Positions 1 to 12,405 of a stretch of DNA of 64,000 nt are shown in pieces. The stretch is taken from assembly GCA_032622095.1 (NCBI GenBank), contig CP136063.1, forward strand, positions 66,723,897-66,787,896. The letters are read 5' to 3'. Position 1 is the stretch's first letter, and the number at the start of each line of letters is the position of its first letter. The stretch comes from Siphonodentalium dalli. Taxonomy: Eukaryota; Mollusca; Scaphopoda; Gadilida; Siphonodentaliidae. The translations under genes and the position numbers were made by a program. Below the pieces are notes generated by a model, which had not been told where the DNA came from, did not search any database, and saw only the letters and a program-made list of their open reading frames with translations.

Positions 1-650
1 TTAAGTTAATTTATTCATTGAAAATAAGCATATGCTACCCACTCGGTCTTATTAGCTCAACTTTACATTCTAAAGTTTGAGCTATTGCCATGGCTTTGTC
101 GTCCATCGTCCGTGTGTGCGCGTGTGTGCGTGATTCGTCAACAATACAGGCCACAGTTCGTACCTTTGGTCGGATCATTATGAAATTTGTCATAGCATTA
201 GCAGTTGATATCAACATTTAGACCGGAACGATTCATTTTGGGGTAAAAAAAAAAAAAACATGGCCGCCAGTGGCCATCTTAGATTTCAAAATTCAATCCA
301 TTAGCATGGGCTACAGGTCGTACTGTTCGTCTGATCGTCATGAAATTTGTCGTGCTGTTGAAGTTGAAATGTAGATGGGAACGAGTAATTTTGGGGTCAT
401 TTGGCCAAAAAACATGGTTGCTGGCAGCCATCTTAGATTTTACTCTTTGCATGACTAAATCCTTTAGCACGGGCTACAGACAGGTCGTACAGACAGGTCA
501 GATCATCATGAAATTTGTCATGGATGTTAACAATGACATGTAGATGGGAATGAGTCATTATGGGGCCATTCGGCTAAAAAACATGGCCACCAGCAGCCAT
601 CTTGGATTTTACTCTTTGTATGACTAAATCCTTTAGCATGGGCTACAGGT

Positions 651-844
651 AGTTGGTGGACCCAACTATTCAAACAGAGCTAGACGCTCTCGAATAATAA
701 TATTTTTTAGTGTGTGTTATCGCTTGTGAAAAGTCGAGTAAATGTCCATACCAATGATTGGTGACGGAGTACTGCTTACAGTAATATACCTGTCTGACTT
801 TTATAGAGCTATGCTCTGATAATAAAAGTCAGGTTTACGGACTA
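651..844. mobile_element. 194-bp insertion inside the Helitron-like element
   Basis: The core repeat reads GGGCTACAGGT (640-650), then unrelated sequence, then GGGCTACAGGT again (845-855) before continuing in register. The 11-bp direct repeat looks like a target-site duplication. The insert has an internal inverted pair (CTGACTTTTAT / ATAAAAGTCAG). Family not recognised. Confidence 0.5.
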
Positions 845-1087
845 GGGCTACAGGTTGTACCTTTAGTCTGATCATCATAAAATTTGTCATGGCTGTTGAA
901 ATTGGAATGTAGATGCTGGCAGCCATCTTGGATTTTACTCTTTGCATGACTAAATCCTTTGGCACAGGCTACAGGTCGTACCTTTGGTTGGATCATTATC
1001 AAATTTGTCATGGATGTTAACAATGACATGTAGATGGGAATTGAGTCATTTTGGGGTCATTCGGCCAAGAAATATGGCCGTCAGCAT

Positions 1088-1910
1088 CAGGGTTGGGGCG
1101 ATTACATGCCAATGTAATCGATTACGATTACAATTACTTTCGATTTACATGATTACGATTACTGATTACATTTTTTTCAATGTAATCAATTACGATTACA
1201 ATTACTTTGGTAAATGTAATCGATTACTTTTTGATTACATCTGATTACAATTGTTAGTTTCCAATCATTTGATCGCATTGGAATAAATAAATAATGAAAT
1301 AAATCAAATTAAAATTTCAAATTTTATTTAATAAAAAACATCACTATATAACATGGAAACAAGAAACGACTGAAACAATAGAAAGAAGCAAAGAAATTAA
1401 CACATTCACTTTTTACGTTTATATCCATTGGTGATGTTTCACCATGAAGTTGTGCATCAACTTATTGGGAATATATTATGTTTTTTGTGTATTTATTTAT
1501 GTAAATATATTTTTTAATTTTCTTACATGCATTGAAACTAACGCATTAATTATATGAAACTATCATTAGAAACAATTATAAATTATTTGCATGTTCTGTT
1601 AGATTTATTACCTAACACCATGAAAATAACACTAAGGTTTATTTGATGATCATCCATTGATCTCCTAATGAGGATTAAATGAGGCTTAACTCCATGAGTG
1701 CAGTAAATGACAAACCAGCTAATTAGGTATACTGATGTACATCACACCTGCTTTGTTCAGTTAATTAGCCCTATTGTACCAGTGTGACTCTACAGCCAAT
1801 TGTCTGCAGCAGTCACAATAATATTTAATCCGAATTGACGTTGGCTGGCCTATTTTATTCATATCAGAATATTTCATTGTCTGTGTCATAAGTTAATTGC
1901 CATTCATGAC
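1088..1910. mobile_element. 823-bp insertion with GTAATCGATTAC-rich end
   Basis: The host repeat is split at TCAGCAT (1081-1087), which is repeated at 1911-1917 where the core resumes. The left end is CAGGGTTGGGGCGATTAC followed by several ATTACGATTAC/AATCGATTAC motifs, a style common at hAT-type element ends. The right end (CATTCATGAC) is not an obvious inverted copy, so the type is uncertain. The internal sequence is AT-rich and non-coding. Confidence 0.5.
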
Positions 1911-2754
1911 TCAGCATCCATCTTGGATTTTACTCTTTGTATGACTAAATACTTTAGCACGGGCTACAGGTTATATCTTTAGTCTTCTGATCATCATGAA
2001 ATTTGTCATGACTGTTGAAATTGGAATGTAAATGGCAATGAATCATTTTGGGGTCATTCGTACAAAAAACATGGCTTCCAGCGGCCATCCTGGATTTCAA
2101 AATTCAATCCATTAGCATGACTAAATCCTTTAGCATGGGATGCAGGTCGTCCCTTTAGTCTGATCATCATGAAATTTGTCATGGATGTTAATATTGACAT
2201 GTAGATGGGAACGAGTAATATTGGGGTCGTTCGGCCAAAAAACATGGCCACCAGCAGCCATCTTGAATTTTACTCTTTGCATAACTAAATCCTTTGGCAC
2301 GGGCTACAGGTCGTACCTTTGGTCGCACCATTATGAAATTTGTCATGACTTTTGACATGTAGATGGGAACGAGTCATTTTGGGGTTATTCGGCATTAAAA
2401 CATGGCTGTCAGTGGCCATCTTGGATTTTACTCTTTGCATGACTAAAGCTATCAAATGTTTTTTAATTTTATTGGAAAACATAGCCGCCAACAACCATCT
2501 TAGATTTTACTTTTATGTATATATATATCTATTCATGTTGATAAACTAGTATTAGACATTCAACTTTCCACATTCCTAATCGCTTCATTGACTGTAACAC
2601 ATTAAATTATTCCCTTTCCAAGTTGAGCTACAGTGTCATTGACATTTTCATTTACTTGATTCGCATTTAATATTACAATAGTTACAATCAATCGGAGGCA
2701 TTTTGCGGCTCGCATCCATTCGGAGCACCACACTGGATGCTTCTATCTAAAAAT

Positions 2755-3414
2755 TATATTGAAATAAAATAAATATTAATCGATAGAATCATTTCCGGGA
2801 AGCGATTTCCAACTCATCTGTAATATTTCAGGAAACTGTCTAAAATTTGTTATTTAAAGAGATAATCCATCTTTAAAGATGGATTATCTCTTTAAATAAC
2901 AAATTTGAAATAGTTGCGTGGGTATAAAATAACAAATATGAACTGAAGACCCCTGTCCGGAAAGGCTTCTATCAATTAATATTTATTTTATTTAGAATAT
3001 TTTATTGGGACACTTTATTTGTCTATTTTTAGAACAGACCATTCGGGTGATACTATATAGTGATAGAGAACGTTAGGCTGTTCCTATGGCTACGTACCGA
3101 ACGTTGAATGTCCCAGATTGATTGATTGTATGGTTTTAATAAAAGAATCTTATTTCATAGTTATCAGCAATAATGAGTATAATTAACATTTATTTGTGAC
3201 AAAATTACACAATAAAATTTCTGGTCGCTGTTAACAGTGAGTACTATTGTTCGTTAGCTAAACAACCACACCTTTTTAGACCAGAAAATATTCGAAATAA
3301 AATTAATATTAATCGATAGAAGCATTTCCGGACAGGAGTCTTCGATTCATATCTAATATTTTATACCCCGGTAACTATATAATACATGTTTACAAAGAGA
3401 TAATCCACCTTTAA
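2755..3414. mobile_element. TTAA-flanked element with AGATGGATTATCTC ends: one copy plus a right-end fragment
   Basis: 2755-2885 is the right end of one copy (CAATATTAATCGATAGAA-type segment, then AAAGAGATAATCCATCTTTA). It runs directly into the left end of a second copy (about 2868-3414). The terminal inverted repeat is TTAAAGATGGATTATCTC. The better copy at 30494-31002 is about 510 bp. The two copies share the junction TTAA, as expected for insertion of one element at the end of another. Confidence 0.6.
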
Positions 3415-4440
3415 AGACACATATATGTTCGAATTTATTTGATAAAGTATTTTATTTTATTCCAGAATATCATACATACAATAAGTCATCAATCACACGT
3501 TCATCGTCTCTTAAACATATCCCTACTGTCACGACCGGTGAATCCGAAATTCCAAAATGGAAGAAAAATCTGGTGAAGAAGAAAAAGACTAAAAAAACCA
3601 ACCCAGAGATAGATGTGCGTACCGTAGCTCTCTCACTCTGTCCCTCCCTCTCTCTCTCTCTTCTGCTGTATGTCTGTCCCATCTTTCAGCTATGGGTTAT
3701 TGGATCTGAAGGAAATTTGATATGGAGGTTCACCATGCTTTCAAAAGAATGCTGAATGACGATGTTTGCCTTTTCTGTTCTAGAATTATCTTTCTTCGGT
3801 TTCCTAGAAGTAATTTTTTTGTCTATTTCGCTTGAATATCACAGCCATGGGTTGTAAGATCTCCATGAAATTTGGTATGGATAATTACCATTACAAGGCC
3901 TTTCAATGAAGTGTGGGTGATGTTTACATTTTCTATTTTCACAGTGTGTAAGCCTGTACTCGAGGATTTGCCTTTCTTCGGAGAAATGCTATTACTTTCT
4001 TCGGATTTGCATCACGCTTGACCAAACATACTGATCAAATGAGTACAAAATCTGTTAATAAACGGGTTAATTATCGACAAATGAATAAGTCAACTTAACC
4101 AAGCGACTAACCAATGATCGAAAGTTGTTATTAGGACCAAAACAACTAGTTCAAATGCAAATGTATACAAATAAATTCCATATCTATCAGATTTTGTGTT
4201 AATTTTTCCCCTGTATAGGGGATAAAATTTACTCAAACTCAATGTACCTTAACTATATCCAGGAACTAATAGTAGAGCGGACAAACTCAAAAAGCTCACT
4301 AGAAGTAGGAGTTTAGTCCATCGGCACCACACACGGGATTGTGATACATCATTTTGAAGGTTATGACATTCCGCATCGGATAGGATCCGGTGTGAAATAT
4401 ACAAATGATGCAAAAGATGATTTTTAGCAGATTAAGTGCC
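3415..4440. other. Intergenic stretch with no recognisable gene
   Basis: AT-rich. Contains a (CT)n run (3644-3662) and fragments such as GGTTATTGGATCTGAAGG and CTCCATGAAATTTGG that resemble the dispersed ~170-bp repeat at 29550-29935. The short frames here are low-complexity and unsupported. Confidence 0.5.
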
Positions 4441-5540
4441 AAAATTCAGCAAAAATCCCTGTTTTTGTAAAATTCGGCAAAATGAGAAATAAAAGTATAG
4501 AAACGCGAACATTTTGCGCTAAAATATTGTAGTCTACATATCTCTAGATATTTACTATGATAGTGGTACGATTTCTCTGATATAACGAAGATTTTTTTTA
4601 GATTTATTGTTAAAATAGACAAAACAGCGCAATTTTTCATTTTTTTTGCCTCACTTAATGGGCGATAGGTCAATATTGTTCTGACCGGGGATATCGTATA
4701 TAGTCTAGAAAAGTGCGTATATATATACCGCATACGACAGTATGCGGAATATGTCATCATATTTAACACGTGATGTGTTATGTAAGATTATTTCAACCCT
4801 CACCCCAAAATTCAGCAAAAAGTCACTGCTTTAGGGAAATTCGGCACAAATGAACACAAAAGAACAGGTATTCGGGATATGTTTGTGCTACGATATAGCA
4901 GGTTACACACTTATAAATACAAAGTAATGCAATGCCATGATTGCGGTGATAGATGTAAAAATTTCTTAAATTTACGTGGAAAATAGACAAAAAATCATTC
5001 ATTTTCAGTTGTTTCGCCCCTCATAATAGGCGATTATTCAGTATTGCATTGAATGGAGATCCCGTATATAATATAAAAATTTGTGGAAATATATACTGCA
5101 TATGATTGTAGGATAATGATGTCATTCTTTGCCATAGATGCTATGTGGTGGTAGATTGTGTCACCCCCACCCCAAAATTCAGAAGAAACAAAATCAGTTT
5201 TAGAAATTTCGGTATGGCAGAATACAAAAGCACAACTCCGATTATTTTGTGCTATTATATTGAAGTGTACCCACTTCGAGATATACATTATGATAACATC
5301 ATGGTATAATTTACAGATGGCAACATTTCGGAGTTTTCTGATGAAAGTAGACCGAAAATCGTGAAATATAAACTTGTTTTGCCCCTCTATATACATGGGT
5401 GATAATTCAATTCCATTTTGAACAATAATCCAGGACAAACTCTCAAGAGTTGACGAGACACATAATGCATATGAATGTTTTCGGATTGTGTCATCTTCTG
5501 TCGCATTTGTTTGGTTACGGTATTGCACCCATCGCCACAA
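4441..5540. repeat. Three divergent tandem units of about 366 bp
   Basis: Units begin at about 4441, 4807 and 5174, each with AAAATTCAGCA or AAAATTCAGAA. The same order follows in each: an AATTTCGG-like block, a TTTTGTGCTA-like block, a TATCTCTAGATA/TTCGAGATATA block, an ACAAAA...TTGCCC block and a GGCGAT/GGTGAT motif. The units are far from identical, so this is an old tandem triplication. A long minus-strand frame (5034-5579) overlaps it, but crosses the unit boundary without any family signature. Confidence 0.65.
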
Positions 5541-5585
5541 TACAATACATTGCAAGATGAGACAAACACGTGGTGCCACCTATAA

Positions 5586-6162
5586 TGAAAGTGTCAATGA
5601 CACTCTAGTTCAACTTGGAAAGGGAATAATTTGATGTGTTACAGTCAATGGAGTGATTAGGAATGTAGGAAGTTGAAAGGCCTAGTTATGCAATGAGTAA
5701 AATCCAGCCATGTTTTTTTGCCGAATGACCCCAAAAAGACTCATTCCCATCTACATGTCATTGTCAACAGTTGTGACGAATCTCATGATGATTGGACCAA
5801 AGATACGACTTGTAGCCCGTGCCAAAGGATTTAGTCATGCAAAGAGTAAAATCCAAGATGGCTGCTGGCGGACATGCTTCTTGGCCAAACGACCCCAAAA
5901 TGACTCGTTCCCATCTATGTCAATATTAACATCCATGATAAATTTCATGATGATCAGACGAACAGTACAACCTGTAGCCCATGCTAATAGATTGAATTTT
6001 GAAATCCAAGATGGCAACATTCATGACAAATTTCATAAAGATCAGACCAAAGGTACGACCTGTAGCCTGTGCCAAAGGAAATTGTTGACAGACACACACA
6101 CACGGCCGACGGACGCCAACCCATGGCAATAGCTCAAACTTACAAAGTAAGTTGAGCTAAAA
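5586..6162 (+). mobile_element. Short Helitron-like / pearl-like element
   Basis: Left end GAAAGTGTCAATGACACT at 5588. Then about two degenerate core units (AAAATCCAAGATGGC, CATGATGATC), an (AC)n tract near 6093 and the terminal hairpin AGCTCAAACTTAC..GTTGAGCTAA ending near 6161. Same ends as 21812-24627, with fewer core units. Confidence 0.65.
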
Positions 6163-8117
6163 ACAAACTACAAGTAGCACAAAACAAAATGATTAGATTT
6201 ATTTTAGATTTGAAAGCTCGTCACAGTATTACAGTTAAAGAGTTTAGAGAAGTAAAATGGTTACTGGCCAGTAAAATATAGAATTTCGAATTCTACTACT
6301 TCTGCATAAAGCTAGAACAAGTGCCAATCTTTCCTACTTGCTGCAAGACTTCAATTCAGTAAACCAGATGCATACACGTGATACAGTAGCGGAAATTACT
6401 TCGTGCCGGAGGCTAACCCTCAAACTAAGAAAACATTGATGTACAATGCATTCAAAGCATCGAATAATCTAGATATGGGGCACAATCGTTGTGTATTTAA
6501 TTATACTCTTAACTGTGATTCATCATATGTTTCAGGTATATGATGTAAATAGATTCCATGTTGCAACCTGTTTCAGGTGCAAGGATTCTTCAGACTGAAG
6601 ATACTTTGTTTCAGATTTGCCGAAATATATTTATTTCAGTGTACTTTGTTATCTATTATTGATAACATCCAGCTATATATACTATTCATTTCAGACTATA
6701 ATGTATTCTAGCCAAATTGGTCAGAGAGTTATGGGTAAGACATTTTCCTCCTGAGTATAGGTTATGTTTATTGGATGGACTTGTGTTAACTGACACAATG
6801 TTAGAATAATGAAAGTAAGTACAGAATTATGAGTTCTTTTCAGCATGTATAACTGCAAATACTTGCAGTTACATTTGATTGCTGTTACCAGTGGTATGTG
6901 TTGTGAATTTACAAGAATGTAAATTTTTCTTTCAGGAGGGGGGGGAGGATGTGACGGTGGTAAATTACATAAATATATCATATTATTATTATGTCTTTTG
7001 TAATTAATGTAAGCATGATGCATGTGCATGTATAGCATACTAAACAAATAACATAATTCATATGCACACCCTCACGCCCCTGTTTGCCTATTTCTACCTG
7101 TCTATATTCCCGCCATTCTAAACTGGCCCAATAATAATAACGGCTCACTAATTAACTTCTACTCAGGCACGCACTGAGTATTTTCCCGCCACATTTAGTT
7201 CTCTCTTACTTTGAAAACAATGCGGACGTGTTGTAATTCGGTTACTGATCTGTTTAAGAAATGAAGTCATATTAATCTGAACTTCAATGTTTAAATAATC
7301 TTCAAACATTCATAAATATTATGGACCTAAATCATTCCGACTTGGTAAGCTTACAAAATATATCTCAGTTCAGTTCGTATGTATGTGTACGTGTTGTCAT
7401 TTATGTTTTATCATTTTATTCATTTAACTTCATTGATCATTGTTTATTTCTGTTTGATTCAAGTTAAATATATTTGAATAAAATAACAAGCCTCCATACT
7501 GGAGCATTAAGTTATTAATTAACAGTAGAGTAGTATTTTATTTATTTTGCATGTATATGTTTATTTGTGTTATAGAGTAGGACCTATTTATGTTTCAGGG
7601 TCTATGTGTGATGTGTCATCAATTTGTTCACTCTGTAATCTATATATGTCGCTGATCGGACATGTTGGAATTGGAAAATTACAGATTATGAAGTAGGATC
7701 GAATCTTATTTTATTTCACTTCCCAAATCCCATGCACTAAATCTCTAGACAGTGAATTATGTTACTATCCTATATAGTCTCGTGCTCGGGTTAAAATGAC
7801 AAGATATAGGTGGCAGACGGAAATCAAACATTTTCAGATAAACAAAGAGGGATAACTCTTGAATGGAAAAAGTGAAGAACTCTAATGAACCCACTTTTTA
7901 AAGCCCTCCTGAAGCCAAACCGGCATACCATATTTTATTGAGATCCGATCACGATCAGGCCCCACTCGTCCCAGATTGACAATAACATACTATTTACACA
8001 ATATTTATGATTGGTATAAGAACAAGGTCTGTCTACATTTTAATTATATTTTCATTTATGGCAGTTTTAACGAATTTGACTATTTTTACAGTAATACCCA
8101 CCACGAATGCCATCCGT
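6163..8117. other. Intergenic stretch, no gene seen
   Basis: AT-rich with no coding similarity. A homopolymer G run lies near 6937. 7805-7975 holds one unit of the dispersed repeat with GGATAACTCTTGAATGGAAA and GAGATCCGATCA, also found at 29550-29935 and 52530-52800. Confidence 0.5.
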
Positions 8118-9845
8118 ATCTTTAATAATTAAGTTCAGTTCTTATGGTGGATTGAGAGTAAATGCACAATAAAGATTTGGATAATTTATTCACAATTCAT
8201 CACCTAAGCAAGAAGTTTAAACATCTTACCACACAATTATATCATTGATTTGACATTTACACAAAAAGAATGAAATATTCAACAATTCATTTATTCAGTA
8301 CCAATCTAACAAACACCTGTATCTGAATAATCACAAATTATCACCCAGAGCTCAGGAAGCTCCACAAATAAAAACAATCGACTTCATTACCTCATGAGAG
8401 TGTGCTGTATAAAGTACGAAAGCGCATTATGGCTGTCCGAATAAAGAGAGTAATAGGGCGCAAAGCGCCCAGGATGGTCGATAAGATGGAGAGATCTCTC
8501 CTTCACCCCCTATTTGTTGTTTTGATGATATCCCATCAAAATTATGTCCGAAACATCACCGCACTCCAAAATATACAACTTTCAAGTCGTTATAACAACT
8601 TCCAACAATTCATTATAACAACTTGCAAGTCATTATAACAACTTTCACAACTCGTTATAACAAGTTGTGAAAGTCGTTACAACTCATTATTGGGAGTTTT
8701 TATAAATAATTTTAAAAATAAAAACAAGTCGTTATAATGATCTGTAAAGTTTTGGTTTTTATTTCTATAACGACTTCCAACAACTCATTATAACGAGTTA
8801 AAACTGGAAATTTGCAGTAACATCCTCATCATGTTGATAATATTGAGTTAATCTTGAGTTATATTGTTAATAATGGTCAAGGACATGAGATTTTGATTAC
8901 AGTGGTATGATTCGATGTGAAATCTCCCAGTGGAATCTAGAACTGAACAGGAAAGTCCAATTAGTAATATTTACATAGCCCATCTTTAATAATTAAGTTC
9001 AGTTCTTATGGTGGATTGAGAGTAAATGCACAATAAAGATTTGGATAATTTATTCACAATTCATCACCTAAGCAAGAAGTTTAAACATCTTACCACACAA
9101 TTATATCATTGATTTGACATTTACACAAAAAGAATGAAATATTCAACAATTCATTTATTCAGTACCAATCTAACAAACACCTGTATCTGAATAATCACAA
9201 ATTATCACCCAGAGCTCAGGAAGCTCCACAAATAAAAACAATCGACTTCATTACCTCATGAGAGTGTGCTGTATAAAGTACGAAAGCGCATTATGGCTGT
9301 CCGAATAAAGAGAGTAATAGGGCGCAAAGCGCCCAGGATGGTCGATAAGATGGAGAGATCTCTCCTTCACCCCCTATTTGTTGTTTTGATGATATCCCAT
9401 CAAAATTATGTCCGAAACATCACCGCACTCCAAAATATACAACTTTCAAGTCGTTATAACAACTTCCAACAATTCATTATAACAACTTGCAAGTCATTAT
9501 AACAACTTTCACAACTCGTTATAACAAGTTGTGAAAGTCGTTACAACTCATTATTGGGAGTTTTTATAAATAATTTTAAAAATAAAAACAAGTCGTTATA
9601 ATGATCTGTAAAGTTTTGGTTTTTATTTCTATAACGACTTCCAACAACTCATTATAACGAGTTAAAACTGGAAATTTGCAGTAACATCCTCATCATGTTG
9701 ATAATATTGAGTTAATCTTGAGTTATATTGTTAATAATGGTCAAGGACATGAGATTTTGATTACAGTGGTATGATTCGATGTGAAATCTCCCAGTGGAAT
9801 CTAGAACTGAACAGGAAAGTCCAATTAGTAATATTTACATAGCCC
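8118..9845. repeat. 864-bp tandem direct duplication
   Basis: 8118-8981 is repeated at 8982-9845 with no difference that I can see by reading. Both copies start ATCTTTAATAATTAAGTT and end ATTTACATAGCCC. Each copy contains an inner short-period repeat of CGTTATAACAACTT-type motifs (8575-8680 and 9439-9544). Identity this high means a very recent duplication or an assembly artefact. The identical 78-codon frames are not recognisable proteins. Confidence 0.85.
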
Positions 9846-10200
9846 ATCTGTGTTACACTAAATTCTGTTCGGTGATTAGTCAACTGCCAATTGGGTCAAC
9901 CGTTTGATATCCCAATAACAGACTAACATGAACACAATGTCACAAATTGTTGACATAAGGCTAATCACTAAAAGTGGTCAGCAGAATAATTGGGCATGCT
10001 TTTCGAAGTTCAGTCGAATTGCATCTGAAGCCAGTTATTTATATCCATCACGTTATCATTGCTATGTGCTTGGATATCTTATATTGGGCTGACTTAATGT
10101 GTTGTGTGTCCTTGTCTCAAATTCCCGGCAGATTTTGTGAAAATAAATCAGAATGCAGTCAGCTTTTTTTATGGGAATAAATCATCATAAAGCTATATAA
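9846..10200. other. Intergenic, no gene seen
   Basis: Unique-looking AT-rich sequence between the tandem duplication and a MITE cluster. Confidence 0.4.
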
Positions 10201-10204
10201 ATAT

Positions 10205-10437
10205 AAGAAATGAATGTAGTGGGTGTGTGTGTTATTGGGGGATTGGGGGCACAATGTGCCACATTGACCACAGCGTTGTAGGCCCCAATAACACAAACAC
10301 CCACTACATTCATTTCTAAAGTGAGAGCTTTCCGATGAATGGCAACAAGCCATATTTCCGACTAAATCCTGAAAAGTTACCCATAATTCTGCTGTGGTTA
10401 AGGGTTAAGGAGTCGATTATTTAGGGCATTACTGTAA
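10205..10437. repeat. Palindrome plus half of a TA-type MITE
   Basis: 10207-10319 is an imperfect hairpin (arms AATGTAGTGGGTGT / ACACCCACTACATT). It abuts the right half of the TA-flanked palindromic MITE (GAGAGCTTTCCGATGAATGG ... GGGCATTACTG, to 10437). The left half of that MITE appears to have been replaced. Confidence 0.6.
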
Positions 10438-10444
10438 TTCTTAC

Positions 10445-10698
10445 TTAACCCTTTCTATACTAAACACTCATTGACGAGTAGTTTCTTTTAAAGCAAATGT
10501 TCAGATAATAAGTTAAACAAACGACTTTATTATCTGAACATTTCCCTCCAATGAAAATGAATCCTTCTGTACTATTATATTTTCATGTGTCGGTCATCTG
10601 CTCATTTTTCCTGAACACCCCTCTAAATGAATAATAGACCATTCCAATATATACTTTTATACTGAATGGGAGAATCTGTTTAGAATAGAAAGGGTTAT
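10445..10698. mobile_element. TTAA-type MITE, CTATACTAAA family
   Basis: Begins TTAACCCTTTCTATACTAAA and ends AGAATAGAAAGGGTTAT. Internal palindrome AATGTTCAGATAATAAGTT / AACTTATTATCTGAACATT-like. TTAA with a CCCTTT start suggests a piggyBac-like non-autonomous element. Other copies: 11609, 41458, 52940, 55096, 56293. Confidence 0.7.
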
Positions 10699-10734
10699 AG
10701 AGAAAGAAGACCTTCCCAGTAGGAACATGTGAAT

Positions 10735-11290
10735 CATTAAAGATAGATTATCTCTTTAAATAACAAATTTTAAATAGTTTCGTGCGTATAAAATAATAAA
10801 TATGAATTGAAGACCCCTGTCCGGAAATGCTTCTATCAATTAATATTGATTTTATTTCGAATATTTAATTACGAAATAAGATGGGACACTTTGTTCTATT
10901 TTTAGAACAGACCATTCAGGCGATAATATATAGCGTTATAGATCATTAGGTTGTTCCAATAGCTACGTTCCGAACGTCAAATGTTCCTGATTGATTGTAT
11001 TGTTTTATTCCATGGTTATAAGCGACAATATGAGTATAATTAACGTTTATTTGTGACAAAATTACACAATAAATTATTTGGTCTCTGTTAACAGTAACCA
11101 CTATTGTTCGTTAGCTAAACAACCACACCTTTTTAAACCAGAAAATATTCTAAATATAATCAATATTAATCGATAGAAGCATTTCTGAACAGGAGTCTTC
11201 GATTCATATCTAATATTTTATACCCCGATAACTATATAATACATGGTTACAAAGAGATAATGGTTTTACAGAATTTAAAGATGGATTATC
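10735..11290. mobile_element. TTAA-flanked element with AGATGGATTATCTC ends, right end disturbed
   Basis: Left end TTAAAGATAGATTATCTC. The body matches 30494-31002 (TATAAAATAATAAATATG, GACCCCTGTCCGGAAATGC, AACAGACCATTC). The right end is broken by TTTTACAGAATTTAAAG before GATGGATTATC. Confidence 0.6.
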
Positions 11291-11339
11291 ACCAAAAAGA
11301 ACATGGAAAACATGATTAACTCTCTTCTCATTTTCATTA

Positions 11340-11612
11340 TTAACCCTTCCATGACTGGAGCTTCCTAAAATTTTGCAAAAAACCCTGTGCCAATGCATTC
11401 TCGTATATATGCGAGTTTCCCATATAAGAGAATGCATTGACCTAACAATATTTACATTGACCTTGTAAGCCAGTGCATTCTCTCATATATGCGAGGCTTC
11501 TAAGTCAGTGCATTCTCTCATATATGTGAGGCTCCCTATGGCAGACTCGCATATATAAGCAAATGCTCAGGCAAATGCTACACCACCGCTGCTCCCGTCA
11601 TGAAAGGGTTAA
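11340..11612. mobile_element. TTAA-type MITE, CATGACTGGAGC family
   Basis: Ends TTAACCCTTCCATGACTGG and CCGTCATGAAAGGGTTAA. It holds several copies of the palindromic arm (CCAATGCATTCTC, CCAGTGCATTCTC, CATATATGCGAG). The right TTAA is shared with the next MITE at 11609. Confidence 0.75.
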
Positions 11613-11865
11613 ACCTGTCCATATTAAAGCATCATTGACGAGTGGTTCTCCCATAGGAAATGTTCAGATAATAAGTTCAACAAAAGGTAGTTTGTTGAAC
11701 TTATTATCTGAACATTTACCTCAATAAATAGGACTCCTTCTGTACTCTTATTTACCTGTCATCAGCTTATATTACCTGTACATCCCTCCAAATAATTAAT
11801 ACACCATTCCAATGTACACATTTATAACTGACTGGGAGAATCCATTTAGTAGAAAAAGGGGTTAA
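11609..11865. mobile_element. TTAA-type MITE, CTATACTAAA family, degenerate
   Basis: Matches 10445-10698 internally (CATTGACGAGTGGTTCTC, AATGTTCAGATAATAAGTT). The left end is decayed (AACCTGTCCATATTAAA); the right end is AGAAAAAGGGGTTAA. Confidence 0.6.
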
Positions 11866-11918
11866 TGTACCTCAATGCATTCACTCTGGTTCCAGCTCAA
11901 AAATGAAACAAAGTTTAT

Positions 11919-12405
11919 TTAACCCTGGGACAACATTAAAGATCCTGTGCATGTGTATTCTCGTGTATATGCGATTCTCCCACAGTGAGCCTCACATATA
12001 AAAGAGAATGCATTGGCTTACAAGGTCAATGTAAATATTGTTAGGCCAATGTATTCTCTTATATGTGTAAGGTTCCCTATTGGAGACTTGCATATATAAG
12101 AGAATGCATTGGCACAGGGTTTTCACAAAATTTCAGGAAGCTCCAGTCATGGAAGAGTTAAAGAGCTTATGAAACAAAGTTTATTTAACCCTTTCATGAC
12201 AGGAGCTGCGCTGGTGCAGCATTAAATATCCTCAGCCAGTACATTCTCATATATAAATGCGATTCTCCAATAGTGAGCCTCACATATATGAGAGAATGCA
12301 CTGGCTTACAAGGTCAAGGTTCCCTATGGGAGATTCACATACATAAAAGAATGCATTGATAAAGGGTTTTCGCAAAAAAATTCAGGTTGCTCCAGTCATG
12401 GAAAT
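11919..12405. mobile_element. Two CATGAC-family MITEs in tandem
   Basis: The first copy is 11919-12161; the second starts at TTAA 12185 and decays near 12405. Both are preceded by the same flank (GAAACAAAGTTTATTTAACC at about 11905 and 12171). The pair therefore came from a local tandem duplication including flank, not two independent insertions. Both carry palindromic core arms. Confidence 0.65.

Larger units (their letters stand above)
49..2650 (-). mobile_element. Helitron-like / pearl-like element with ~160-bp core repeats (reverse orientation)
   Basis: On the minus strand it starts at about 2650 with the shared left end (AGTGTCAATGACACT, then GCTCAACTTGGAAAGGG). It continues through degenerate ~160-bp units containing AAAATCCAAGATGGC and CATGATGATCAGAC, and finishes with a GT microsatellite (about 108-130) and the terminal hairpin AGCTCAAACTTTA...GTTGAGCTAA (49-80). 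The same ends bound 5586-6162 and 21812-24627. Tandem core, microsatellite and subterminal stem-loop ending CTAA recall bivalve pearl elements and Helitron-like non-autonomous elements; the assignment is an inference. It is interrupted at 651-844 and 1088-1910. Confidence 0.65.

Noticed and set aside
5034-5579. 181-codon minus-strand frame as a gene
   Set aside because: It spans the boundary of old tandem units and runs into a Helitron-like end; composition looks non-coding and no motif is recognisable.
8402-9502. Two identical 78-codon frames as a duplicated small gene
   Set aside because: Identity is explained by the exact 864-bp duplication of the whole region; there is no family signature or distinct coding pattern.
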